From NCBI RefSeq assembly GCF_000498755.1, contig NZ_AXUS01000014.1:28435-92434 (forward strand): 64,000 nt of DNA, read 5' to 3'. Shown in pieces: positions 1 through 9,932 of this stretch. The stretch comes from Clostridioides mangenotii TR (GTDB taxonomy: Bacteria; Bacillota; Clostridia; Peptostreptococcales; Peptostreptococcaceae). A program made the translations under genes and the position numbers. The stretch's first letter is position 1. Each line of letters opens with the position of its first letter. Below the pieces are notes generated by a model. The model was not told the DNA's origin. It ran no database searches and saw only the letters and a list, made by a program, of their open reading frames with translations.

Positions 1-330
1 ATCCCCATAAAACAAATATTACAACTAACATGCTGTAAGATGGGAATGTTGCAAAGTAGAATCCTAATAATCCCGATATAACAAGTGAAAGCGTGATAAG
101 TTTTTTAACTGAGAATTTATCTGCAAACCAGCCACCTACGAAATATGATACCATAGCTACCATACCGTAAGTACTAAGTAAGTTACCTATTTGAGTATGA
201 CTAAGCGATAATGCTTGTTGCATCGGATCGTAAAATGCCGACTTCATATATGGCAAACTGTACATTGCAGTCATACCAAATGCCAAGATGAAAATAATTG
301 AAAATCGTTTAATATTGCTCTTTTTTCCAT
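1..330 (-). pseudogene. MFS transporter, N-terminal part, frameshifted at codon 3-4
   Basis: Incomplete at the window edge. From about base 320 down to base 1 the minus strand reads as the first ~105 residues of a major facilitator: a hydrophobic first helix, then LPYMKSAFYDPMQQA, an ALSLSHTQIGNLLSTYG stretch typical of MFS helix 2, and a GGWFADKFSVKKL loop matching the MFS cytoplasmic motif. The only ATG with a ribosome binding site (GGAG, ATG at 330-328) is in a different frame. The ATG is followed by G and six A (321-326). Seven A would give MEKKSNIKRF and join the frames. It starts 80 bases after the PLP enzyme on the same strand, so the two probably form an operon and it may carry that enzyme's substrate or product. 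Confidence 0.75.
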
Positions 331-412
331 TGTTTATCTCCTAATAATATTTAGTATCAGTGGATATTTACCTTTGCTTTTACGAGTAGGTATCCATTAA
401 TTATCTTTAAAT

Positions 413-1567
413 TTATTTTATTTTTCCAATAGATTGTACAAAGTCATTTATTATATCTTTAGATGATTCAAGCCCTAAGGCTATTCGAATAAGGTTTTCT
501 CCATCCATTTGAACAAGCGTATGCTCTTCACCTAAACTTGTAGCTATAGTACATACTTCTAGTGAATTCATTAATTTTCTACTAGCTTGATCTCTAGTAA
601 GTCCGTTTATTCCGTCTTTTAATTTAAACGAAACAACCCCGCCTCCAAGACCGTTCATTTGAGTTTGGCATAAATCATGTTGAGGATGTGATTTTAGGGC
701 TGGATATTTAACTGTCTCAACGTTTTCATTGCTATCTAGGAATTCAGCTACTGCTAAAGCATTTTCACAATGTTTTTTAATTCTCATATCTAGAGTCTTC
801 ATTCCTCTTAATATCAACCAGGCATTTAGTGGAGACATTGAAGCTCCTGTGAAACAACATAGGCTTGGCCATCTTACAAGGTCTATTAATTCTTTTGAAC
901 CAACAACAGATCCGCCTAACGCATCACCATGACCATTCATATATTTTGTTAAACTGTGTATTACTAAATCAGCTCCTAAATCTAACGGTCTTTGAATTAT
1001 AGGAGTTCCAAAAGTACTATCTACTATTAATAAACTCTTATTTTCATGTGCTATATCAGCAACCGCTTTTATATCTACTAAATCTAAAGATGGATTTAAA
1101 GGAGTTTCTATATAAACTATTTTAGTGTTTGCCTTTAGCTCATCCTTTATGTTTTGAGGATTTATAGCATCTACAAATGTAACCTCTACACCAAATTTAG
1201 CTAGTAACTCACTCATAAATAATTTAGTGTGTGAAAATATACCATTAGAACTTATTATATGGTCCCCACTTTTAACTAAAGCTAGTAAAGTAGATGTTAT
1301 TGCACCCATACCAGATGTACTTGAGATAGCGCTTTCTGCATTGTCAAGCATGGCTAATTTAGCTTCTAATTCTGTTAAAGTAGGATTGCATTCTCTAGAA
1401 TATACATAGCCCCAATTCATGCATAACTCTTCAAAGTGCTCAACCGATTTAGCTGCGAAAGTAGCAGTTTGGTAAATCGGAGAAGCTAAAGATCCTGTTG
1501 TTGGATCTGGTTCGTGACCCCAATGAATTATTTTTGTTTCTAGCTCATGATTTTTATTCATACTCAT
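413..1567 (-). CDS. Cys/Met metabolism PLP-dependent enzyme (methionine gamma-lyase-like)
   Basis: About 384 residues, the usual length for the trans-sulfuration family of fold-type I PLP enzymes. The cofactor-phosphate segment YSRECNPT lies near residue 58, the SGMGAI glycine loop follows, the Asp before the cofactor is in IVDSTFGTP, and the Schiff-base Lys is in HSLTKYMNGHGD (about residue 210). Where canonical gamma-lyases carry Tyr-Gly-Cys-Thr (Tyr as general acid), this protein reads IFSHT. Exact substrate (methionine, cystathionine, O-acyl-homoserine) is therefore uncertain. Start: GGAGG is 7 bases before the second ATG (1567) but only 1 base before the first (1573). A downstream MFS gene is probably cotranscribed. 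A promoter with an internal palindrome lies upstream. Confidence 0.85.
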   Translation of the reverse strand: MSMNKNHELETKIIHWGHEPDPTTGSLASPIYQTATFAAKSVEHFEELCMNWGYVYSRECNPTLTELEAKLAMLDNAESAISSTSGMGAITSTLLALVKSGDHIISSNGIFSHTKLFMSELLAKFGVEVTFVDAINPQNIKDELKANTKIVYIETPLNPSLDLVDIKAVADIAHENKSLLIVDSTFGTPIIQRPLDLGADLVIHSLTKYMNGHGDALGGSVVGSKELIDLVRWPSLCCFTGASMSPLNAWLILRGMKTLDMRIKKHCENALAVAEFLDSNENVETVKYPALKSHPQHDLCQTQMNGLGGGVVSFKLKDGINGLTRDQASRKLMNSLEVCTIATSLGEEHTLVQMDGENLIRIALGLESSKDIINDFVQSIGKIK

Positions 1568-1731
1568 TTCCATTCCTCCATACTATTAATAAATATCGTT
1601 TTCACAATTAGTATTTCTTAACTTTTTTATAAAATCCATTTTTCAAAAAAATACCATATTATAAAAACTTATTCTGCAAATGATTTTATTCATTCGACAT
1701 ATAAATACTTTTTTCTCCTGTGTTATAATTT

Positions 1732-1762
1732 ATTATAAACTCTATAGTTACTATAGAGTCAA
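1732..1762 (-). promoter_or_regulatory. Promoter with internal operator-like palindrome for the PLP enzyme
   Basis: On the minus strand TTGACT (1762-1757) is followed by TTTATA at 17 bases, or TATAAT at 19 bases. The spacer is occupied by a 21-base palindrome, ACTCTATAG-T/A-CTATAGAGT (1739-1759). A related half-matching site, AACTCTATTGTCAATATAG, lies at about 1834-1852. A repressor bound between -35 and -10 would control the PLP enzyme and transporter. The rest of 1574-1975 is AT-rich with no gene. Confidence 0.55.
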
Positions 1763-1872
1763 TCTCTTTTTTGTATAATATTTTTATAATCTAATGGTAT
1801 TTTTATATTTTTTCCCATAATATGTATTAAAACACTATATTGACAATAGAGTTCTTAATTCTAGACAAAATT

Positions 1873-1944
1873 TAAGACAGTACAGGTTGTTTAATCCATA
1901 TCATCGGATGTCTACATTATTTTAATTTACCTTCATACTGTCTT
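1873..1944 (-). terminator. Probable terminator with a long structured loop, 3' of the beta-propeller gene
   Basis: AAGACAGTA (1873-1881) pairs with TACTGTCTT (1936-1944). The ~54-base loop contains a second small hairpin (ATCC...GGAT). It lies 32 bases past the stop of the beta-propeller gene on the minus strand. The U-tract is weak, so termination is probable, not certain. Confidence 0.4.
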
Positions 1945-1975
1945 ATTTACATTTATGATAATTAAATTTTATTTT

Positions 1976-2935
1976 TTATTCTATAACCCCAACTCCCCAA
2001 GTTCCACAAATATCAGGGGATATGGTTTCCATTACAGAATTATCACTTCCTCTAATAACTGAAATATCTCCCGAACTATAATTAGCAACATATATTATGT
2101 TTCTATGAACATCTAAGGCTATGTCATAAGGTGCTACCCCTACCCTAATAGATCTTATAACTTCATCCGACGCCCCATCAATAACCGATACTGTTCCGCT
2201 TGTAGCATTTGAAACATAGACAAGATTAGTAGCTGGATTTACTCTTAAAAACTGGGGTCTTTTATCAACTACAACTTTATCTATAATTTTATTGCTCTCT
2301 CCGTCTAACACTGTAACATAATCTGTACTAGATGAATTGTACCCAATGTATAATTTATTGTTATTAGGATTCACAGCAATTCCCGATGGAGCTGAGTCTA
2401 CATCTACATATTCAATTACCGAATTTGTAATCCCATCAATAACAGTAATATTATTGGATCCATTGTTTGAAATATATATTGTGTTTGTATTTAAATTTAT
2501 ATCTATTTTAGCTTGCAAGCTTGCTTTCGGAGTCTTAATATTCTTTATTACTTTATTAGTTATCCCATCTATAACAGATACAAATCTCGAACCTCTATTA
2601 GCTACATATACAAGATTTGTATTGGGATTTACTCTTACAAAGAAAGGTGAGTCTCCAACATCGATTTTTTTTACAACTTTATTGCTCTTTGAATCAATTA
2701 CTAACACATTATTTCCGGTAATATTTGCAACATAAACTAACTTAGTATAATTGTTTACATCAATACCTCTGACATCTGATGAAACTTTTATTTTTTCGAT
2801 TATATTGTGGTTTTCGCCATCTATTACTGAAATAACTCCTTTAGATGACTCTATTCCAAGTCCAGAAATATAAATATTGCCTCTTTCACTTTTACACTCA
2901 TTCTCAATATCACACTTCAATTCGCAATCATTCAT
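1976..2935 (-). CDS. YncE/YVTN-type beta-propeller repeat protein
   Basis: About 319 residues made of seven ~42-residue repeats of the YVTN type, each with a core like NLVYVANxxSxxVSVIDGxTNKVIKxIxVG, which should fold as a beta-propeller. There is no signal peptide, transmembrane segment or lipobox; the short N-terminus contains three Cys (CELKCDIENEC). The ATG at 2935 has GGAGG 9 bases upstream, better than the in-frame TTG at 2944. Proteins of this kind are usually extracellular or surface proteins in Firmicutes, but no export signal is visible here. It stands alone between the PLP enzyme and a MerR regulator. No enzymatic residues are recognisable, so function is unknown. Confidence 0.8.
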   Translation of the reverse strand: MNDCELKCDIENECKSERGNIYISGLGIESSKGVISVIDGENHNIIEKIKVSSDVRGIDVNNYTKLVYVANITGNNVLVIDSKSNKVVKKIDVGDSPFFVRVNPNTNLVYVANRGSRFVSVIDGITNKVIKNIKTPKASLQAKIDINLNTNTIYISNNGSNNITVIDGITNSVIEYVDVDSAPSGIAVNPNNNKLYIGYNSSSTDYVTVLDGESNKIIDKVVVDKRPQFLRVNPATNLVYVSNATSGTVSVIDGASDEVIRSIRVGVAPYDIALDVHRNIIYVANYSSGDISVIRGSDNSVMETISPDICGTWGVGVIE

Positions 2936-3099
2936 TGATAACAACCTCCTATCGAAGTAACCAAATAAATATTTAACTAATATTTATTTTATGTAAAGTG
3001 ATTATATATGTTCTTACTAAGATCGGCTGTAAATTATTAAACTTGGCATTTCAAAAACTGAATAAATATAGTTGATTAATAAAGACTGCTTCAAAAAAT

Positions 3100-3140
3100 A
3101 AAAAAGGGGGTATCTCTATTTCCGAGATGCTCCCTTTTTT
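3100..3140 (-). terminator. Terminator of the MerR gene, possibly bidirectional
   Basis: AAAAAAGGGnGCATCTC pairs with GAGATACCCCCTTTTTT around a short loop, with A/T tracts on both sides. It lies just past the stop of the MerR gene (minus strand). Confidence 0.8.
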
Positions 3141-3146
3141 ATAAGT

Positions 3147-4004
3147 TTATACTAGACATCTAGTATCTATTTCTCTCTTTTTAACCTGTATTTGTATTTC
3201 GGTTAATAAATCATCCTTATCACTGACAGATAAAGGATCTATTATTGGAATTTCATAAATATAATCCTCTACAGGTATTCTCTTGTACTCTACGTAATCT
3301 ACAAGTTTTTTTATAGGTTCATAGTTTTCACTGTAGTCTCCTTTATATGTCATACAAATAAAGTCTCCAGAAGAAATCTCTGAAATGTACTTTTGTGATT
3401 TTTCATTAAATAAATCTCTTTCAACTGTCACAAAGCTGTTTTCATAATTTACTCTCTCTTCTTTTAGAAAATTATCTATAGAGATAAGCCCACTAACTCC
3501 TCCGTAAAAAACTGATATATTTTCTTCTAAAATATTAGCGATCTGTCTTCTCGACAGCTCTAATGTTTCTTCGTGAGTAAGCCCTTCTTCATAGTTGATA
3601 GATAGAATGCTTCTTTTAGTCATATGTTTTCTTACAATTTTACCGACTTCATCGGATTTAAAACCTTTTTCGATAGTATCCTTTTTAGAACTTAAAACTT
3701 TCTTAATAAGCTCTAACTCTTTTATTTTATCTTCAACCATTCCTATTTTACTATTTAGTAGTTTAAGTATTTCTTCATTGCTGTTGTCTAGATTTATCTT
3801 AATCTCTTTAAGCGACATCCCAAGATATTTTAAATACTTAATCAAATCAAGCTGTGAGAATTGATCTATAGAATAATACCTATAACCACTATCGTAATCG
3901 ACATGTACTGGTTTAAATAAGTCTATTTGATCGTAGTATCTAAGTGTCTGAATGCTAATCTTATGAAGTCTTGCCATTTCGCCTATAGAAAAGTATTTAC
4001 TCAT
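3147..4004 (-). CDS. MerR family transcriptional regulator with GyrI-like effector domain
   Basis: About 285 residues. The N-terminal winged helix is a clear MerR domain (YFSIGEMARLHKISIQTLRYYDQIDLFKP, then GYRYYSIDQFSQLDLI), followed by a coiled-coil dimer helix (about 75-110). The remaining ~160 residues look like the GyrI/BmrR ligand-binding fold (ENISVFYGGVSGLIS; YEPIKKLVDYVEYKRI; YIYEIPIID). Such proteins activate efflux or detoxification genes on binding hydrophobic ligands. The start is the ATG at 4004 preceded by GAGGGTGG; an in-frame TTG at 4019 has no better site. It ends 20 bases from the RluA gene on the same strand, so it may be read with it. Confidence 0.85.
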   Translation of the reverse strand: MSKYFSIGEMARLHKISIQTLRYYDQIDLFKPVHVDYDSGYRYYSIDQFSQLDLIKYLKYLGMSLKEIKINLDNSNEEILKLLNSKIGMVEDKIKELELIKKVLSSKKDTIEKGFKSDEVGKIVRKHMTKRSILSINYEEGLTHEETLELSRRQIANILEENISVFYGGVSGLISIDNFLKEERVNYENSFVTVERDLFNEKSQKYISEISSGDFICMTYKGDYSENYEPIKKLVDYVEYKRIPVEDYIYEIPIIDPLSVSDKDDLLTEIQIQVKKREIDTRCLV

Positions 4005-4024
4005 GTGATCCACCCTCAATCATT

Positions 4025-4690
4025 TTAAAATAAATTCCATGGATACTCATTAGGTTCTAAAGATTCAAATTCCATCTTTTCTTTAGTAGTAGGGTGAACT
4101 ATCTCTATCTTTTGTGACCATAATGCCAACTGTTGCCCCACTTTATTGACCTCTTGTCCATATCTCTGATCGCCAAATAGCGGATGCTTTCTGCTAGCAA
4201 ACTGTACTCTGATTTGATGTGATCTTCCAGTTTTTAGATCTATTTCTACAAAACTTAAATTATATTTGCTAGATAATAATTCAAAGCTTAGTTCTGCGTT
4301 TTTGGCTTCTTTATGATCTTTATTTACAACACTGACCATATTTGTCTTTTTATTTTTATATAAAAAATCTTTGTATATATCATTTTCCTTGTTAAAACAG
4401 CCATGCACGACAGCCCTATAAGTCTTTTTAAATGTTTTATTTCTCACTTGCTCCGATAACCTCGAAGCCGCTTTAGAGGTCTTGGCAAACACCATTACCC
4501 CTCCAACCGGTCTATCAAGTCTGTGAACAAGCCCAACAAAAACATTGCCTGGCTTGTTATATTTATCTTTCAAATATTTTTTAAGTAAATTTACCATATC
4601 TTTATCATTAGTCTGATCAGACTGAGAAAGTATGTTTACTGGTTTTTCTACTACTAAAAGATGGTTGTCTTCGTATATAACTTTTACCAC
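4025..4690 (-). CDS. RluA-family pseudouridine synthase
   Basis: About 221 residues. The catalytic Asp lies in the RluA motif GLVHRLDRPVGGVMVFAKTSKAA near residue 55, and the C-terminal GRSHQIRVQFASRKHPLFGDQRYG motif is intact. It converts a uridine in rRNA or tRNA to pseudouridine; the target site cannot be told. There is no S4 domain, so it is the short form. The start is a GTG at 4690: its G is the last base of the TAG stop of the upstream methyltransferase gene, and GGAGA lies 7 bases before it inside that gene. The two RNA-modification genes are translationally coupled. Confidence 0.88.
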   Translation of the reverse strand: MVKVIYEDNHLLVVEKPVNILSQSDQTNDKDMVNLLKKYLKDKYNKPGNVFVGLVHRLDRPVGGVMVFAKTSKAASRLSEQVRNKTFKKTYRAVVHGCFNKENDIYKDFLYKNKKTNMVSVVNKDHKEAKNAELSFELLSSKYNLSFVEIDLKTGRSHQIRVQFASRKHPLFGDQRYGQEVNKVGQQLALWSQKIEIVHPTTKEKMEFESLEPNEYPWNLF

Positions 4691-5562
4691 TATACACTCT
4701 CCCATCTTCCAAATATTCCACACGGCAATGTTTTTCCGTCTCTAGATGCCGGTATTCCAAGCTCTCCGCCGTATATTTTACCACCCTTTACTTGCTTCCC
4801 TACAGTTGTAGATAACACATTTTCAAGAACTATAGGAGAAAAACCTGTAGTATAAGAGTTTATTAAGAAAAACAGAGGATCATCAGAAAGAACTCCCATG
4901 CAAAGCTCAACAAAACTAAATAATTTCTCCTCTATTTGCCAAACTTCACCTTTTGGACCACGCCCGTAAGAAGGAGGATCCATTATTATAGCATCGTACT
5001 TCTTACCTCTTCTAATCTCTCTTTCAACAAATTTTACCACATCATCTACTATAAATCTAACTGGTCTAGATTTAAGTCCAGTTAACTCTATATTGTCTTT
5101 AGCCCAGTTTACCATTCCCTTGGCAGCATCGACATGACAAACTTCAGCTCCTGCATATGAGCATGCAACTGTAGCCCCACCTGTATAGGCAAATAGGTTT
5201 AATACCTTAATCGGTCTATTTGCTCCTTTGATCTTTTCCATCATCCAATCCCAGTTTGCCGCTTGCTCTGGGAAAAGACCTGTATGTTTAAATCCAGTCG
5301 GCTTTATATGGAACTTTAAAGCTTTGTAATTTATAGTCCATTGCTCAGGATACTTCTTTTTATGTTCCCATTCTCCCCCACCTTTATTACTTCTGTGGTA
5401 GTGCCCATGAGGGTTTTTCCATAGAGCCCACTCAGTTTCCATAGGCCAAACTACTTGAGGATCTGGTCTTCTAAGCACATACTGTCCCCAACGTTCAAGC
5501 TTTTCTCCATTTCCCATATCTATAAGTTCATAATCTTTCCATTTATCTGCAAGTAATAACAT
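4690..5562 (-). CDS. SAM-dependent RNA methyltransferase (RlmI/YccW-like class I)
   Basis: 290 residues. Motif I is VLNLFAYTGGATVACSYAGAEVCHVDAAK (about 118-145) and motif IV is IIMDPPSYGRGPKGEVW (about 192). This DPPSYG form is typical of the RlmI/RlmL-C family that methylates cytosine or guanine in 23S rRNA. No PUA domain is present, so it matches the shorter PF10672-like clade seen in Clostridia. The start ATG at 5562 has AGGAGG 6 bases upstream. It is the first gene of a pair with the RluA gene, whose GTG overlaps its stop. The exact methylated position is unknown. Confidence 0.82.
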   Translation of the reverse strand: MLLLADKWKDYELIDMGNGEKLERWGQYVLRRPDPQVVWPMETEWALWKNPHGHYHRSNKGGGEWEHKKKYPEQWTINYKALKFHIKPTGFKHTGLFPEQAANWDWMMEKIKGANRPIKVLNLFAYTGGATVACSYAGAEVCHVDAAKGMVNWAKDNIELTGLKSRPVRFIVDDVVKFVEREIRRGKKYDAIIMDPPSYGRGPKGEVWQIEEKLFSFVELCMGVLSDDPLFFLINSYTTGFSPIVLENVLSTTVGKQVKGGKIYGGELGIPASRDGKTLPCGIFGRWESV

Positions 5563-5699
5563 TTCTTCCTCCTGTATAGTACATCTAATATTCAGTATTA
5601 TACCATAATTTTATACGATTTATGTTCTTTTTATTAACACAATTGCATCTTAATTCATACTCTATTATATCTTAAATTTATGTAGAGAGGAGCATTTGC

Positions 5700-6395
5700 A
5701 TGATAAATAATCGCGCCACTGGAAATTGTAGCCATAATATTTTGTACGTCAGATTTAATGAAGACTTCGGAAGGGAAGGTTTCTTTTCCTTTGACATGCA
5801 GTATCCATCATTGTTTAATATTGCAGGTCAGCCAAATGCAGGAAATCCAGCAGTTTTAAGAAATGTCAGTAGTGCTATAGAAAAATCTGTAAATTACTAC
5901 AAAGAATCTATTTCAAGGGAGGCTGCTAATTTTAATAAAGTTGCTGAAGATAATTCACAAAGTCCAACACGTTTTGATGTGACTTCTACTTATGCAATAA
6001 CTTTTAATATGAATTCAGTCCTAAGCTGTATACTTGATTTAAAAGGTCAAGCGCTTTCTATCGGTATTTTGTATAATACTCTAAGCAATTACAATGTCGA
6101 TCTAATTACAGGGAGGGAGCTTACTCTAGCAGATGTTTTTAACACGAATGTAGATTATATAAATCTTGTATCTGAGTACATAAAATCTACAATTACCGAA
6201 AATGTAAGTTGGTATTATGCACTTGATGATTTTAAAATCCCTGCAGAACAAGCATTTTATTTAACGTTTGACGGTGTGGTGATCTACTTTGGGGTCGATG
6301 AAATAGCACCAAAAGAATTAGGCATACCTAAGTTTAAAATGAAATATGCCGATTTTGCAACCGATATAAATCCTCGACTATTCTGTGCTTTTTAA
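5700..6395 (+). CDS. DUF3298/DUF4163-type protein (RsiV-like ectodomain fold)
   Basis: 231 residues. The second half matches the DUF3298 pattern: YNTLSNYNVDLITGRELTLADVFN, then YISLxxEYIKSTI, the FYLTFDGVVIYFGVDEIAPKELGIPKFKMKY segment, and a short tail. This fold occurs in RsiV anti-sigma ectodomains and in secreted lysozyme-binding-like proteins. No signal peptide or transmembrane helix is seen, so this copy looks cytosolic unless exported by another route. The start ATG at 5700 has GAGAGGAG 7 bases upstream. Monocistronic, with a strong hairpin after it. Role unknown. Confidence 0.75.
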   Translation: MINNRATGNCSHNILYVRFNEDFGREGFFSFDMQYPSLFNIAGQPNAGNPAVLRNVSSAIEKSVNYYKESISREAANFNKVAEDNSQSPTRFDVTSTYAITFNMNSVLSCILDLKGQALSIGILYNTLSNYNVDLITGRELTLADVFNTNVDYINLVSEYIKSTITENVSWYYALDDFKIPAEQAFYLTFDGVVIYFGVDEIAPKELGIPKFKMKYADFATDINPRLFCAF

Positions 6396-6436
6396 ATTTT
6401 AGTAATCAAATATTTACTTAAATAATAGTGTAAATA

Positions 6437-6510
6437 AAAAACTGGAAAAACTTTATCGGATATTTCAGCATAATTTGCTCTTTTTTCGATAAACGTATTT
6501 CCAGTTTTAC
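6437..6510 (+). terminator. Bidirectional terminator between the DUF3298 gene and carB
   Basis: AAAACTGGAAA-n-ACTTTATCG pairs with CGATAAACG-n-ATTTCCAGTTTT over ~20 bases, followed by ACTTTTTTATT on the plus strand and an A/T run on the other side. It serves converging transcription from the DUF3298 gene and the pyr operon. Confidence 0.75.
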
Positions 6511-6618
6511 TTTTTTATTATTTTCTATTGTTTTCAACTCTAATATTCTATCTAACTTTGTATATTATCTAACCCTTAATAATATCTAGGTATATATAGC
6601 ATCTAGCCTATTATTATT

Positions 6619-9600
6619 TTATTCGCCTAAGTTATAAACTTTTAACTTATCTTCATCTATCTTTTCTTTTCTTACCCCTACCATAGCTTTTAGAGTATCT
6701 AGAGACGTCATTACTTCTGTTGAGAACTCAATTGCTGTTCTTCTTATCTTAAATCCATCTCTCGTTGAATCATTACCTTTTGTAGGTGTATTTATTACTA
6801 TGTCTACTTGTTTGTTTCTTATTACATCTAGGATATTTGGTCTAGCCTCTTCAACTCTATTAACTGTTTCAGCTTCTATACCATGAGCTCTTAGACTGTT
6901 TGCAGTACCTTCTGTAGCTACAAATGTATATCCAAGATCCCTCATGTCTTTAGCTATATTTATAAACTCATTTTTGTCGTTATCGTTTATAGTTGCTAGA
7001 ACAACTCCTCTTTCATCTGACATGTGTTTTCCAGCTGCTATAAAACCTTTGTAAAGGGCTTCTTCTAGATTTTCTCCTACTCCAAGAACTTCTCCTGTAG
7101 ATTTCATCTCAGGTCCAAGACTTACTTCAACCTTAGATAACTTCGACATAGAGAATACTGGAACTTTTACAGATACTAATTTTGGTTCTTTATATATTCC
7201 TGTACCGTAGCCTATATCTTTTAATTTTTCACCTAACATACATTTAGTAGCTATATCTATAATTGGAACATTACTAACTTTACTGATGTATGGAACTGTT
7301 CTACTCGCTCTAGGATTCACTTCTATTATATATAATTCACCGTGGAATTCTATAAACTGTATGTTTACCATCCCTATTACATTTAGATCAATTGCTATTT
7401 TCTTAGTATAATCTAGTATTTTCGCCTTTATTTCATCAGATATATTTTGACTTGGGTACATTGTAATACTGTCTCCAGAGTGAACTCCCGCTCTCTCTAA
7501 GTGCTCCATTATTCCTGGTATAAGTATATCTTCTTGATCACATATTGCGTCTACTTCTATCTCTCTACCAGTTAGATATTTATCTATTAGCACAGGGTTT
7601 TTTCTGTCTCTATTAAATGCATCTTCCAAATACTGAACTAATTTATCTTGGTTGTAAGTTATCTCCATACCCTGACCCCCAAGTACATAAGAAGGTCTAA
7701 CTAGCACTGGGTATTTAAGCTCATTTGCAACTTCAATACCTTCTGCTACAGTCCAAACACCTTTTCCCTTTGGTCTATTTATATCCAACCTTTCAAGAAG
7801 TTCATCAAATTTTTCTCTGTCTTCTGCTGCATCTATATCTTTAAAATCTGTACCAAGTATCTTTATATTTTTCTCATTTAAGAACTTTGCAAGCTTTATT
7901 GCAGTCTGACCTCCAAATTGAAGTATTACTCCCTCTGGATTTTCTTTTTCTATTATATTTAGTACTTCTTCCTCTGTTAACGGTTCAAAGTATAGTTTGT
8001 CTGAAGTGTCAAAATCTGTACTTACTGTCTCTGGATTGTTATTTATTATTATAGTCTCAATCCCTTGTCTTCTAAGAGATTTGATACAGTGAACTGAGCA
8101 GTAATCAAACTCAATTCCTTGCCCTATTCTTATTGGCCCTGACCCAAGTACTATTACTTTCTTTTTGTCGCTAACTTCTACCTCATCGTATTGCTCGTAA
8201 GTTGAGTAGTAGTATGGTGAAAGCGCATCAAACTCTCCTCCACATGTATCAACCATCTTATACGCTGGTTCTATACTGTAAAGTTTTCTAAGTTCGTAAA
8301 GTCTCGCTGGGCTTATTTTCATTAAATCTGAAATCCCCTTATCCGAGAATCCTTTTTTCTTTAACTCAAGTAGGTAATCTTTATCTAAATTTTCTATTTT
8401 AAGTTCCTTTAATTTCTCTTCTTGCTCCACTATCCATTTAAATTTATTTATAAACCATTTGTCTACACCAGTTATCTCTTCTATCATCTCTAGCTTATAT
8501 CCTCTTCTAATCATCTCAGCTAGATCAAAGAGTCTCTCATCATCTGGAACAACAACCCTTTGTTTTAATTCTTCTATAGTTCTCTCTTCAGAAACTCTGT
8601 GAACTAATGAATATTTACCAGTTTCAAGGGATCTTATTCCCTTTAATATAGCAGCTTCAAAGTTGCTACCTATACTCATTATTTCACCAGTCGCCATCAT
8701 CTTAGTTCCAAGCTTTCTATTTGCATGTCTAAATTTATCAAATGGCCACTTTGGTATCTTTACTACTACATAGTCTAAAGTCGGTTCGAAACATGCGTAA
8801 GTCTTCTTAGTTACTGCATTTTCTATTTCATCCAATGTGTAACCGAGCGCAATTTTTGCAGAAACTTTTGCTATCGGATAACCTGTGGCTTTTGATGCAA
8901 GCGCTGACGATCTACTTACTCTAGGATTAATTTCTATTATCGCATACTCTAAACTGTGTGGATTAAGCGCTATTTGAACATTACATCCACCTTTTACTTC
9001 TACAGCATTTATTATATCTATTGATGCTTTTCTAAGTAATTGGTACTCTTCATCGCTTAAAGTTTGACTAGGAGCCACAACTATACTATCTCCAGTATGA
9101 ACTCCTACTGGGTCTACGTTCTCCATATTACAAACTGTTATACAGTTTCCATTTCCATCTCTGACTACTTCGTACTCTATTTCTTTCCACCCTTTTATAC
9201 TCTTCTCTAGAAGTACTTGTCCTACTGGGCTTAATTGAAGTCCGTGTTGAAGTATCTCTCTCAGTTCTTCTTCAGTATCTGCGATTCCTCCACCAGTTCC
9301 TCCTAATGTATAAGCTGGTCTAACTACTACCGGATATCCTATCTTATCGGCAAATTTTATACCAGATTCTAAATCAGTAACAATATCACTGATTACTACT
9401 GGTTGCTTTATTTCTTTCATCATCTCTCTGAATAAGTCTCTATCTTCACCTTTTTTGATAGATTCCACTGATGTTCCTAAAACTTTTACATTATATTTTT
9501 CTAGTATTCCTTTATCGTGTAGCTCAACTGCAAGGTTAAGGCCTGTTTGTCCACCCATTCCTGCAAGTAGACTGTCTGGCTTTTCTTTTTCTATTATCTT

Positions 9601-9825
9601 TTCTATAAATTCTACTGTTAATGGCTCTATATATATTTTATCCGCTACTTCTTTGTCAGTCATTATAGTAGCAGGGTTACTATTTATAAGTACAACTTCT
9701 ACACCTTCTTCTTTCAAAGCTTGGCAAGCTTGTGTTCCCGAGTAGTCAAACTCTGCTGCTTGCCCTATTATAATAGGTCCTGAACCTAGTACTAAAGTCT
9801 TTTTCACATCTTTTAATTTAGGCAT
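6619..9825 (-). CDS. carB: Carbamoyl-phosphate synthase large subunit
   Basis: About 1068 residues, full length. Two homologous ATP-grasp halves are visible, beginning [25 protein letters not shown] and [24 protein letters not shown]. Each contains the [20 protein letters not shown] / [20 protein letters not shown] loop; the C-terminal MGS-like allosteric domain ends the protein. It makes carbamoyl phosphate from ATP, bicarbonate and the ammonia passed on by CarA. The start is the ATG at 9825 with GAGGAGATATAATT before it; an upstream ATG at 9843 has no ribosome binding site. It is the last gene of pyrF-carA-carB, 107 bases after carA. Control is expected from the PyrR-type leader upstream of pyrF. 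Confidence 0.97.
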   Translation of the reverse strand: MPKLKDVKKTLVLGSGPIIIGQAAEFDYSGTQACQALKEEGVEVVLINSNPATIMTDKEVADKIYIEPLTVEFIEKIIEKEKPDSLLAGMGGQTGLNLAVELHDKGILEKYNVKVLGTSVESIKKGEDRDLFREMMKEIKQPVVISDIVTDLESGIKFADKIGYPVVVRPAYTLGGTGGGIADTEEELREILQHGLQLSPVGQVLLEKSIKGWKEIEYEVVRDGNGNCITVCNMENVDPVGVHTGDSIVVAPSQTLSDEEYQLLRKASIDIINAVEVKGGCNVQIALNPHSLEYAIIEINPRVSRSSALASKATGYPIAKVSAKIALGYTLDEIENAVTKKTYACFEPTLDYVVVKIPKWPFDKFRHANRKLGTKMMATGEIMSIGSNFEAAILKGIRSLETGKYSLVHRVSEERTIEELKQRVVVPDDERLFDLAEMIRRGYKLEMIEEITGVDKWFINKFKWIVEQEEKLKELKIENLDKDYLLELKKKGFSDKGISDLMKISPARLYELRKLYSIEPAYKMVDTCGGEFDALSPYYYSTYEQYDEVEVSDKKKVIVLGSGPIRIGQGIEFDYCSVHCIKSLRRQGIETIIINNNPETVSTDFDTSDKLYFEPLTEEEVLNIIEKENPEGVILQFGGQTAIKLAKFLNEKNIKILGTDFKDIDAAEDREKFDELLERLDINRPKGKGVWTVAEGIEVANELKYPVLVRPSYVLGGQGMEITYNQDKLVQYLEDAFNRDRKNPVLIDKYLTGREIEVDAICDQEDILIPGIMEHLERAGVHSGDSITMYPSQNISDEIKAKILDYTKKIAIDLNVIGMVNIQFIEFHGELYIIEVNPRASRTVPYISKVSNVPIIDIATKCMLGEKLKDIGYGTGIYKEPKLVSVKVPVFSMSKLSKVEVSLGPEMKSTGEVLGVGENLEEALYKGFIAAGKHMSDERGVVLATINDNDKNEFINIAKDMRDLGYTFVATEGTANSLRAHGIEAETVNRVEEARPNILDVIRNKQVDIVINTPTKGNDSTRDGFKIRRTAIEFSTEVMTSLDTLKAMVGVRKEKIDEDKLKVYNLGE

Positions 9826-9932
9826 AATTATATCTCCTCGCATAACAAATTTTAATCGGTCCTAACTCAAATTTCATTTAAGTCCATCGCTTCTTTATCT
9901 ATACTTATATCCGAGCTTTTATCTGTATACTA

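Noticed and set aside
2337..2735. 132-residue plus-strand ORF
   Set aside because: It is the antisense shadow of the beta-propeller repeats; no ribosome binding site.
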